A stretch of 9,982 nucleotides of DNA from Flavobacteriales bacterium UBA5692 (GTDB taxonomy: Bacteria; Bacteroidota; Bacteroidia; Flavobacteriales_D; Sanyastnellaceae). The DNA lies in contig DIHQ01000008.1 of assembly GCA_002420235.1 (NCBI GenBank), forward strand, positions 1 through 9,982, written 5' to 3'. The position numbers and the translations under genes were made by a program. Positions within the stretch are counted from its first letter, which is position 1, and the number at the start of each line of letters is the position of its first letter. The notes below the pieces were generated by a model. It was given only the letters and a program-made list of their open reading frames with translations. It searched no databases and was not told where the DNA came from. Positions 1-6,068 of the stretch are shown here, piece by piece.

Positions 1-548
1 AATATATGATACAGGAATCGTCTGATCTTCACCTGCAAGATTCTGATGGAAAGACGGCCATGCATCATGCTCTTGAAGAAGGATCCGTAGGTTGCATTGA
101 GGAGTTGATGAATTCGGGATGGAGTATGGAAGGGGCCAAATTCAAAACGGGTAGCCTAATAAATTCCTTGTCTGAAGGCTATAGTCCCAGAAACCATGAT
201 GTTTTTGACGAGAAGTTGACTCTTTTGCGTTCAGCGGGAATTTCAGCCAAACAACTGCTTGATGACGGCGAAACGTGGTTTCATGTCGGGGCAAGAAGTC
301 AATCACTCGAGATGCTGAAATTTGCCGCTGTTTTGGGCCTCGATGTTAACCACCAAGATGAAGAAGGCTGTACTGCACTGCACGAAGCATGTATGACGGC
401 TCAGGACATTGATTTATTGAAGTGGCTCGTTTCCATTGGAGCAAGTAAAGATGTGCGTACTTTTTTTGAAGAAACTCCGTACGATTTGGCAAGTGAAAAT
501 GAAATGCTTGTTGGAAATGATCTTCAATTTTTGAAAATTAGCCCATGA
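1..548 (+). CDS. Ankyrin-repeat protein (5' end outside window)
   Basis: The product is a scaffold or binding protein made of ankyrin repeats; its partner is unknown. Numbering from the ATG at base 6, repeat-like segments with the G-x-T-A-x-H-x-A pattern are seen at about residues 14-45 ('DGKTAMHHALEEG'), 86-117 ('DGETWFHVGARSQSLEML') and 118-150 ('GCTALHEACMTAQDIDLL'), with a degenerate last repeat ('ETPYDLASEN') near 157. The frame is open to the window edge and the first repeat starts almost at once, so the ATG at base 6 is probably internal and the real start, with any signal peptide, lies upstream. The stop overlaps the next start (ATGA, 545-548), which implies translational coupling with the DUF2271 and reductase genes. 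Whether it acts in the periplasm or cytoplasm cannot be told. The ankyrin call is firm; the role is not. Confidence 0.85.
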   Translation, partial: YMIQESSDLHLQDSDGKTAMHHALEEGSVGCIEELMNSGWSMEGAKFKTGSLINSLSEGYSPRNHDVFDEKLTLLRSAGISAKQLLDDGETWFHVGARSQSLEMLKFAAVLGLDVNHQDEEGCTALHEACMTAQDIDLLKWLVSIGASKDVRTFFEETPYDLASENEMLVGNDLQFLKISP

Positions 549-1021
549 AATTCTGGCTAAGTGCAATCCTGACATCGGTACTATTCTTTCAGGCAGGAGA
601 GGCTCCCAAGGACAAGCGGGTGCGTTGCATGATTCAAATGAAGAATTACGATGGCGAAGGAGCATACATTGCGGTTGGTCTTGTTGATGAAAATGGCAAG
701 TATCTGAAGACCCTTCACATCGTTGGTGACGACGATGAGTGGTATTATGAGCTGGAAGAGTGGTGGAAGTTTCACGGAAGAAAAAGAACGTCAGTCGACG
801 GCATAACCGGCCCTACAATTGCTGGCGGAGAACGCACCACATTTGTCTTTGATCTTGAATCAGAGGTTCTCAATAAAGGCTACGGGATACGTTTTGAGTC
901 CGGAGTTGAAAACGAAGGGTACTACCCTCGTGAGATTGTAGTGCCGCTTGACACAGATATACCGAACGAAAAATTAGAATGTGACGGTTTCATTCGTTAC
1001 GTGAGACTGCTTGCGATTTGA
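545..1021 (+). CDS. Secreted DUF2271 protein, probable flavin carrier
   Basis: The 158-aa protein starts with a short signal peptide (Lys2, then a hydrophobic stretch at about 4-16, cleavage probably between residues 17 and 20). The rest matches my recall of DUF2271 periplasmic proteins: 'AYIAVGLVDENGKYLKTLHI' (40-59), a 'W..F.G' segment near 73-78, then 'VDGITGPTIAGG' (84-95), and a C-terminal 'YYPREIVVPL' strand. D85-G-I-T-G-P-T91 lines up with the D-(G/A)-x-(S/T)-G-A-T motif at which ApbE attaches FMN through the last Thr, so I infer a covalent flavin on Thr91. The usual Ala before that Thr is Pro90 here. The gene overlaps the upstream ankyrin gene by 4 bases and the downstream PepSY reductase by 1 (TGATG), which supports a shared electron-transfer function. 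The family call is good; flavinylation is inferred. Confidence 0.8.
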   Translation: MKFWLSAILTSVLFFQAGEAPKDKRVRCMIQMKNYDGEGAYIAVGLVDENGKYLKTLHIVGDDDEWYYELEEWWKFHGRKRTSVDGITGPTIAGGERTTFVFDLESEVLNKGYGIRFESGVENEGYYPREIVVPLDTDIPNEKLECDGFIRYVRLLAI

Positions 1022-3195
1022 TGTTTCAGTCGGTCTGGCTTCGAAGGATACATAGGTTTTTAGCTGTTTGGGTGTCCGTCGCATTCGTTTTGGTCATCGT
1101 AACTGGAACGATTCTGGCTTGGTATGCAACGGGCTGCAACATCGGAGCCCAAGGAAATGCTTCCTTGATGAACTCGACGAGCATTTCAGATCTGATGACT
1201 TCGTTTCAAGATCAGTTCGATTTTATCGATGCGATTGAATTTGATGAATGTGGTCATGTATTTGTCAGAGGTGAACACGTCGATTACGCTTATGGCACGT
1301 GGGAATGGGATATCCAATTAGAAAATGTGATTGGCGAGCGTCAACGTGCTGCGAGTGTCGTGCAATGGGCTTCTATCTTACATCGATCATTTTTCTTGGG
1401 AACCTTGGGTCGAGTTTGGGCAGCTGTTAGTACTGTGCTCTTCTTAATACTGACGCTTACGGGACTATTGCTTTGGTTGAAGACTCACGGGTTTAAGCTT
1501 AAATCATCGAACATTTTGCATGTGGATACTGGACTGGTCCTTTTTATCCCATTGTGCATTCTGAGCCTGACAGGATTAAGTATGTCGGCCACGCATTTCG
1601 GTTTGTGGAAGTTCAAAAGTACGGAGTCTACTTCGCAGGTTCCAGATGAAATTGAGGTGAAAGACTTTAAAGAATTTGAAATCTTTCAAGCGCATGCACT
1701 TGCAGAAATCCAGTCCATTGATTTTCCGTTTGCATTTGATGAGGAGGAATGGTTCCAGGTGCGTTTTCGAAATGGAATAGAGGTGAGTATTGATGCATTA
1801 AAAGGAATTGAAATGGGAGAAATTCGTCCTAATGCGAAATCTTCTCTGTTGAAGTGGATGGCAGATGTTCACACGGGTTATAAGAGCTTGGGTTGGTCTC
1901 TATTGTGGCTATTCAGTGGACTAGCATCGTGTCTCGCGATTTGGACAGGGCTTCAAATTTGGTATCGGAAAAAGTCCCAAATCCGAGCTGCAAGTTTCGA
2001 GGAGATTTCAAGTTTTGATGTCGCATTAGTTGTTGCTTCACAGGGCGGAACAACATGGAAATTTGCGGATGAATTCAAAGAGGCCTTAGGTCTGGCCGGA
2101 TATAATGCTCGAGTTTTCGAATTTGAAAAGTTTTCACCTGATGCCATTCAGGGCAATGTTGTTTTCATGGTCGCTACCTATGGTCGAGGTGCTGCCCCTG
2201 AACACTTATGGAACTGGCGAAATCAAATTGAAGGCTGGATAAGTTTTCCTGAAAATTCGAAAGTATCTGTAATAGGTTTTGGAGATCGCAAATACGAGCG
2301 ATTTGCTCAATTCGGAAAAGACTTGGCAGAGGCACTGGTTGCCAAAATAGATAAGGAAGCTTTGGTTACATCTCATAGTGTGAATTCTCAAAATTGGGCG
2401 GAGTTTCAAATTTGTGTCGACCGCGTTTGCAAGGAATTTGCCTTACCAAAGTGTTCAGTGAATTCGCAAGTCTTGGCTGACGAAAAATCCTTCCCACTTA
2501 CGCTCCAAGTGCACAATGTAAGCGGAACAGATTCCCTGTTTTGGATTCAATTTGTACAGGTGGGGAACCCTTCCAAAAAGGCTAAGTCCGGCGATTTAAT
2601 CGCGTTGGAGTCTCCGGGGTCGAATTCTGAACGATATTATTCTTTATCTGTTCAGCCTGATGGAACTTATGGAATTTGTGTTCGATTAGTTGAGGGCGGT
2701 AAATGCTCGACTTGGCTGTCCAAACTTCAAATTGGAAGCATCGTTTACGGGAGGGTTCAAATCAACTCCCATTTCCATTTAATGGACACAGACGAAAATT
2801 TGATTTTCGTTGCCAATGGATCCGGAATTGGCCCATTATTTGGTATGATTGCTTCTTTACCAGATAACCAAAATGCCACGATACTGTGGGGTGTACGAGA
2901 CGAAAATGAGGCTTTATTTGCTGAAACCATGTTCCATGATGCCAGAAATCGAGGAGCACTTAAAAGCACCTGTCTGGCATTTTCGACGCGGCCGCGAGAT
3001 GGTATAAAATATGTTCAAGATTTCTTTACTTCGAAGGATAAGCAGCTCGAATCATGGACTGATTCAACAACAAGATTCATTATTTGTGGAAGTGATGATA
3101 TGCTCCAGGGTTTGGAATCAAAGTTGAGGATATGTGATGCGGATGCATACCAAATCATGCGTCAACAGAAAAGATGGCAGTCCGATTGTTATTGA
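1021..3195 (+). CDS. PepSY membrane flavoreductase (CysJ-like fusion)
   Basis: This 724-aa protein probably moves electrons from NADPH across the inner membrane. I chose the ATG at 1021 (TGATG overlap); a TTG one codon upstream adds only one residue. Residues 1-315 form a PepSY_TM unit: helices near 14-36, 131-153, 166-188 and 288-313, with His11 ('HRF'), His121 ('LHRSFF'), His167 ('LHVDTG') and His284 ('VHTGYKSLG') at positions expected for haem ligands. Residues 332-470 are a flavodoxin domain ('SQGGTTWKFA', 'ATYGRGAAP', 'GFGDRKYERF'). Residues 485-724 are a ferredoxin-reductase unit: FAD motif 'RYYSLSV' and 'GGKCSTWL', nucleotide motif 'GSGIGP', NADPH motif 'STRPRDGIKYVQD', 'IICGSDDML', and the C-terminus 'KRWQSDCY', which resembles the CysJ ending 'RRYQRDVY' with its FAD-capping aromatic residue. 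The connecting subdomain of CysJ is absent. Related PepSY reductases serve ferric-siderophore or periplasmic flavin reduction; the DUF2271 neighbour favours the latter. Confidence 0.88.
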   Translation: MFQSVWLRRIHRFLAVWVSVAFVLVIVTGTILAWYATGCNIGAQGNASLMNSTSISDLMTSFQDQFDFIDAIEFDECGHVFVRGEHVDYAYGTWEWDIQLENVIGERQRAASVVQWASILHRSFFLGTLGRVWAAVSTVLFLILTLTGLLLWLKTHGFKLKSSNILHVDTGLVLFIPLCILSLTGLSMSATHFGLWKFKSTESTSQVPDEIEVKDFKEFEIFQAHALAEIQSIDFPFAFDEEEWFQVRFRNGIEVSIDALKGIEMGEIRPNAKSSLLKWMADVHTGYKSLGWSLLWLFSGLASCLAIWTGLQIWYRKKSQIRAASFEEISSFDVALVVASQGGTTWKFADEFKEALGLAGYNARVFEFEKFSPDAIQGNVVFMVATYGRGAAPEHLWNWRNQIEGWISFPENSKVSVIGFGDRKYERFAQFGKDLAEALVAKIDKEALVTSHSVNSQNWAEFQICVDRVCKEFALPKCSVNSQVLADEKSFPLTLQVHNVSGTDSLFWIQFVQVGNPSKKAKSGDLIALESPGSNSERYYSLSVQPDGTYGICVRLVEGGKCSTWLSKLQIGSIVYGRVQINSHFHLMDTDENLIFVANGSGIGPLFGMIASLPDNQNATILWGVRDENEALFAETMFHDARNRGALKSTCLAFSTRPRDGIKYVQDFFTSKDKQLESWTDSTTRFIICGSDDMLQGLESKLRICDADAYQIMRQQKRWQSDCY

Positions 3196-3403
3196 CTAGT
3201 ATTTATAAGAATTCCAAACTGTGAAATCAGGAAAGTCAGTTGACCCGACCACAAATCGAATGATTTTTGTTGCAGCTCGCGAACTAGCCTGGAGAGATTG
3301 AAGCTTTTAAATTTTGTCTAATTTTTCGATTAATACCTCAAAACGGTTATTGGACGGCGCTCGACTTTTCCTCCACCTTTGTGGCACTTAGAATATACAG
3401 TTA
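3196..3403. other. Intergenic spacer before acyl-CoA dehydrogenase
   Basis: This 208-base AT-rich spacer separates the reductase operon from the next gene. I see no convincing terminator hairpin after the reductase stop and no clear Bacteroidota promoter (TTTG, about 20 bases, TAnnTTTG), although loose TTTG matches occur near 3313 and 3378. A 26-codon GTG-started frame at 3221-3301 is present but unsupported. The transcription start for the next gene most likely lies in the second half of the spacer. Confidence 0.4.
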
Positions 3404-4558
3404 GTGGATTTTTACAGCACATATGCGAACCTTACCGATGAACAGAATCTCATCATGAGGTCTACTCGAGATTGGGTCAATCAGGTAATCCGACCGGACA
3501 TCAATAAGTATTTTCAGGAAGGAGTGGTGCACCCTGAAGCCTTTATGGGCCTTGCTGAGATAGGTGCCTTTGGACTTATAATTCCAGAGAATTACGGTGG
3601 CTGCGGTATGGACTTTGTGTCATTCGGTCTGATGATGCAAGAATTGGAGCGGTGCGATAGTTCAATTCGCGTTGTTAGTTCGATACAAACTTCTTTAGTG
3701 ATGTATGCCATTCATGAGTTTGGATCAGAAGCTCAAAAGGAATACTACTTACCGCGTTTGGCTAGTGGAGAATTGATGGGAGCTTTTGGTCTTACAGAAC
3801 CCGATTTTGGCTCCAATCCATCAGGAATGATTTGCCGTTTTGATGTTTCCAATGAGCACATCTTGCTTCAAGGAAGTAAGATGTGGATTGGTAATTCTGA
3901 AAATGCTGATCTCTCTATTGTCTGGGCAAAGAATAGTGAAAATGAAGTATGCGGTATAATCATTGAAAAAGGGAAAGTATCGAACTTTACGTCAAATACG
4001 TTTCAGGATAAATGGTCGTTCAGGTCATCAAAAACCGGAGAATTGATTTTTAATGAATCGAAAGTTCCGATTCAAAATCTATTACCGAATACGAAGGGCA
4101 TCCAGAGTGCATACAAATGTTTGAATATTGGTCGTTTCGCAGTTGCTTGGGGTAGTTTGGGAATAGCTATGGAGTGTTTCGATACTGCCTTAAAGTACTC
4201 TCAGGAGCGCCTGCAATTTGGCAAGCCGATTGGAAGCAAACAGCTCATCCAGAAAAAGCTTGCCAGTATGGCAACAGAAATAACCAAGGCTCAGTTATTG
4301 TGTATGCAATTGGCAAGGTTAATGGATCAAGGTGAGTCTCATTACGCACAGGTATCAATGGCGAAAAGGAATAACGTGAAAATGGCTCAAGCTGTGGCAA
4401 TGGAGTCAAGGCAGATATTAGGAGGTATGGGCATCAGTACTGAATACCCAATCATGAGACATATGATTAATTTGGAGACCCTAATTACTTATCAGGGTAC
4501 AAACGAAATTCACGAACTGATAATTGGCCGTGAATTGACAGGGTTTGATGCTTTTTGA
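3404..4558 (+). CDS. Glutaryl-CoA dehydrogenase-like protein, catalytic Glu replaced
   Basis: This 384-aa protein is a full-length acyl-CoA dehydrogenase fold closest, by recall, to glutaryl-CoA dehydrogenase (GcdH), which oxidises and decarboxylates glutaryl-CoA to crotonyl-CoA and passes electrons to ETF. Family landmarks are 'FGLTEPDFGSNPSGM' (128-142), 'WIGNSENADLSIVWAK' (161-176), 'RLQFGKPIGSKQLIQKKLA' (269-287), 'ILGGMGIS' (338-345) and 'IIGRELTG' (373-380). Glu82, Arg89 and Ser93 align with human GCDH Glu87, Arg94 and Ser98, which handle the substrate carboxylate. However, the catalytic-base motif TYEGT reads TYQGT, with Gln364 (CAG, 4493-4495), and the flavin-contacting W-I-(T/S)-N reads W-I-G-N (Gly163). 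No glutamate sits at the alternative base position used by isovaleryl-CoA dehydrogenase (Gly243 here). The start is GTG: an in-frame TAG lies 15 bases upstream and the first ATG (codon 18) would cut into the first helix. Fold and subfamily are secure; glutaryl-CoA dehydrogenase activity is doubtful. Confidence 0.88.
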   Translation: MDFYSTYANLTDEQNLIMRSTRDWVNQVIRPDINKYFQEGVVHPEAFMGLAEIGAFGLIIPENYGGCGMDFVSFGLMMQELERCDSSIRVVSSIQTSLVMYAIHEFGSEAQKEYYLPRLASGELMGAFGLTEPDFGSNPSGMICRFDVSNEHILLQGSKMWIGNSENADLSIVWAKNSENEVCGIIIEKGKVSNFTSNTFQDKWSFRSSKTGELIFNESKVPIQNLLPNTKGIQSAYKCLNIGRFAVAWGSLGIAMECFDTALKYSQERLQFGKPIGSKQLIQKKLASMATEITKAQLLCMQLARLMDQGESHYAQVSMAKRNNVKMAQAVAMESRQILGGMGISTEYPIMRHMINLETLITYQGTNEIHELIIGRELTGFDAF

Positions 4559-4579
4559 GAAATAACGAACCTAGAACAA

Positions 4580-4978
4580 ATGAATACCACGAGACAAAGG
4601 ATGAGATCACTCATCGTCATTACCATTATTTTATTTCAGTCCTTGGTAATTGCCCCGGTGGCGAATATGTCCCTTGCCATTGAATCTGCAGCCATTTTTT
4701 TAAGAAGTATATGGCCCATCTTTTTTGTCTTGGTCGGTGCAATAAGTGCAACAGGAGTCATTAATACGGATCAAACACGGGCTAGAAATGTAAACTTGAT
4801 AACGGTTGTTTGTATGATAGCTTGTATCATCCTCGTCCCGAGGATAAATCTTGCCATGGACGTTGGCAATATGAACCTTTGGAAGATTTTACATATGTCC
4901 ACCGTGGCACTCACCCTTGCAAGCCTGATCTTGCATATCTTTTATTTTGTTCGATGGCATCGAATTAAAAATGGATGA
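4580..4978 (+). CDS. DUF4149-like four-helix membrane protein
   Basis: This 132-aa protein is almost entirely membrane-embedded, with hydrophobic segments near residues 10-30, 37-60, 72-88 and 104-127. The 'LVPRINLAMDVGN' loop (85-97) followed by 'LHMSTVALTLASLILH' (105-120) resembles the 'P-R-I-N ... LH-x-x-S' pattern I associate with DUF4149 (TMEM205-like) proteins; the biochemical role of that family is not known to me. It starts 21 bases after the acyl-CoA dehydrogenase stop with no terminator between, so the two are probably co-transcribed, but no functional link is evident. The family call is by recall. Confidence 0.65.
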   Translation: MNTTRQRMRSLIVITIILFQSLVIAPVANMSLAIESAAIFLRSIWPIFFVLVGAISATGVINTDQTRARNVNLITVVCMIACIILVPRINLAMDVGNMNLWKILHMSTVALTLASLILHIFYFVRWHRIKNG

Positions 4979-5037
4979 TGAAGTAGCCGACTCCGGTACA
5001 AATGCAAACCCCAAAATCTACTTCTATTGGCCTAATA

Positions 5038-5241
5038 TCATGAAGGCCGGTTGTTTCGAGATTTCCGGATTTCTTTTTCACGAATTTGGGCAAGAACTGT
5101 GGTCAATGATAAAATGGAAGGAACCCAAATCCCCACGAAAATCCCTTCCAATTGGTGGTCTGTGAACCAGAGCGATACTGAGAAAAGAAAGGAGAGGAAG
5201 GCTAGGATTATCGGATAATAGGCGAAAATGAATTTTTTCAT
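5038..5241 (-). CDS. Small two-helix membrane protein (67 aa)
   Basis: I do not recognise a named family. The protein begins 'MKKFIFAYYPIILAFLSFLF', a first helix at about residues 6-26, followed by a short polar turn (27-32), a second helix at about 33-54 carrying 'GIFVGIWVPSILSL', and a basic tail ('IREKEIRKSRNNR'). The Gly/Trp/Pro-containing second helix looks like a conserved signature of small membrane proteins in marine bacteria, though this is an impression. Its ATG overlaps the stop of the upstream 59-aa gene (ATGA), so the pair is translationally coupled. A plus-strand frame across the same bases shows no protein-like features. Its stop lies 59 bases from the convergent DUF4149 stop. 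Confidence 0.7.
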   Translation of the reverse strand: MKKFIFAYYPIILAFLSFLFSVSLWFTDHQLEGIFVGIWVPSILSLTTVLAQIREKEIRKSRNNRPS

Positions 5242-5417
5242 GTTTTCGATTTGTTTTTTCCTAGTCGATTGTAGTTCCCATGGCCGTCATGATCTACATT
5301 ATCTTGCAAATTGGGTTCATAATTATCCGATTTCTCCTCTTCTTTGACCGAAAAAAAGAGAGATACGTAGGTCACGAAAACCAGTAAGCCGATGATTCCG
5401 ATGATATTTTGAATCAT
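5238..5417 (-). CDS. Small single-helix membrane protein (59 aa)
   Basis: This short gene has ATG at 5417-5415 and TGA at 5240-5238. The product has one membrane helix at its N-terminus ('MIQNIIGIIGLLVFVTYVSL', residues 1-20, continuing 'FFSVKEEEK') and a hydrophilic tail rich in Asp, Asn, Glu and His ('NVDHDGHGNYN') that ends in a Lys-rich stretch. An in-frame TAG lies three codons before the ATG, so no longer start exists. The stop overlaps the start of the 67-aa gene, and a promoter-like sequence lies about 30 bases upstream. The single N-terminal helix plus tail resembles a membrane-anchored accessory peptide; no function can be assigned. Confidence 0.62.
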   Translation of the reverse strand: MIQNIIGIIGLLVFVTYVSLFFSVKEEEKSDNYEPNLQDNVDHDGHGNYNRLGKNKSKT

Positions 5418-5446
5418 GAATTTCTAACTATTTTCGCGTGCTTTTG

Positions 5447-5479
5447 TTTAAATAAAGCTGTAGTTGAGGATTACTCAAA
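5447..5479 (-). promoter_or_regulatory. Possible promoter for the two small minus-strand genes
   Basis: On the minus strand a TTTG (5479-5476) is followed after 21 bases by TATTTAAA (5454-5447). The layout resembles the Bacteroidota sigma-A promoter TTTG-N19-21-TAnnTTTG, although the last three bases of the -7 box do not match. It would place transcription start some 20-25 bases before the ATG at 5417. This is a weak match in AT-rich DNA. Confidence 0.3.
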
Positions 5480-5603
5480 CCTTCTCAGTAGGATAGGTGC
5501 CTACTCATCATGAAATTTTCAGAGAATTGTTGTGCTGTATTTTCTAGAAGTTAATTCAGAAGGGAGGAGTTTCTCAAGTTGAGTTTTTTGTTTTCGGATA
5601 TTT

Positions 5604-5654
5604 GAACGAAAACAATGTTGGGGAGTTCGATTAAATTTTCGTTCCTTCGAACTC
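5604..5654. repeat. Two interleaved perfect inverted repeats
   Basis: GAACGAAAA (5604-5612) is perfectly complementary to TTTTCGTTC (5636-5644), and GAGTTCGA (5623-5630) to TCGAACTC (5647-5654). The left arm of the second pair lies inside the loop of the first and its right arm lies outside, which is the arrangement of an H-type RNA pseudoknot; as DNA it could be a set of operator half-sites. The TTCGAA core occurs again at 5664-5669. The element ends 36 bases before the ATG at 5691. A regulatory role is inferred from position only. Confidence 0.45.
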
Positions 5655-5690
5655 TACTAAGATTCGAACCTTCCAAAACTTAAACTTGTC

Positions 5691-6041
5691 ATGCCTGCAC
5701 CGCATATTGTCAGCTTAGTCCACGCACTTAGCCTCATTCTCCTAGGATCTTATGGCTACTATACATCGGATAACCCTTCAATGACGGCCTTGATTCCAGT
5801 AATCTTTGGTGTAATCCTCATCGTTTGCAACCGCGGTGTGAAAAACCAGAATAAAGCCATTGCTCACATTGCTGTTTTGCTTACGTTGTTGATTGTAATC
5901 AGTTTATTTATGCCACTTCGGAGTTCTATCGGACGTGGAGATACGGGAGCTGTTGTTCGCGTTTCAGTTATGCTCATTACAGGCGTAATCGCTATGGTGT
6001 CGTTCATCCAAAGTTTTCGAGCAGCGAGGAAGGCGAAATAG
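5691..6041 (+). CDS. Four-helix membrane protein of unknown function
   Basis: The 116-aa protein has four hydrophobic segments near residues 5-24, 32-47, 57-76 and 89-108, and a short basic C-terminus ('RAARKAK'). Notable sequence is 'SMTALIPVIFGVILIVCNRG' (30-49), where a Ser/Thr-Ala-Leu-Ile-Pro turn leads into the second helix, and 'AHIAVLLTLL' at the third. I recall similar 110-120-aa proteins with this 'TALIPVxFG' turn in marine Bacteroidota and Planctomycetes, but no function. The shape recalls small TMEM14-like four-helix proteins without a firm match. The DoxX-like gene begins 27 bases downstream, so the two form a likely operon. Confidence 0.75.
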   Translation: MPAPHIVSLVHALSLILLGSYGYYTSDNPSMTALIPVIFGVILIVCNRGVKNQNKAIAHIAVLLTLLIVISLFMPLRSSIGRGDTGAVVRVSVMLITGVIAMVSFIQSFRAARKAK

Positions 6042-6068
6042 TCACGCCAGCAAAATCCAGGCTATCGA

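Larger units (their letters stand above)
5418..5690. other. Divergent intergenic region
   Basis: These 273 bases lie between the minus-strand pair of small genes and the plus-strand membrane genes, so they should hold both promoters. Apart from the minus-strand promoter candidate, I see TAAATTTT at 5632-5639 (one mismatch to TAnnTTTG) but no TTTG at the right distance. A six-base stem (5487-5492 with 5500-5505) lies on the left side. Two longer interleaved inverted repeats lie at 5604-5654. No coding frame beyond 13 codons is convincing. Confidence 0.5.

Noticed and set aside
1953..2969. Minus-strand frames of 64-70 codons inside the PepSY reductase gene
   Set aside because: The plus strand carries conserved flavodoxin and FNR motifs throughout; the minus-strand peptides show no domain, helix pattern or start context.
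3221..3301. 26-codon GTG-started frame in the spacer before the acyl-CoA dehydrogenase, with a protein-like end ('FVAARELAWRD')
   Set aside because: It is too short, has no start context and no recognised relative; a gene remnant is possible but cannot be supported from sequence alone.
4980..5024. Seven-base inverted repeat GAAGTAG/CTACTTC between the convergent DUF4149-like and 67-aa genes, as a possible terminator
   Set aside because: The loop is 31 bases, the stem has little GC and there is no T-run, so chance is likely.
4947..5165. Plus-strand frame of 72 codons (TTG at 4947, or ATG at 4971) overlapping the DUF4149-like gene end
   Set aside because: The minus strand over the same bases encodes a protein with two clear membrane helices and an ATGA overlap with its upstream partner. 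The plus-strand peptide has no recognisable features.
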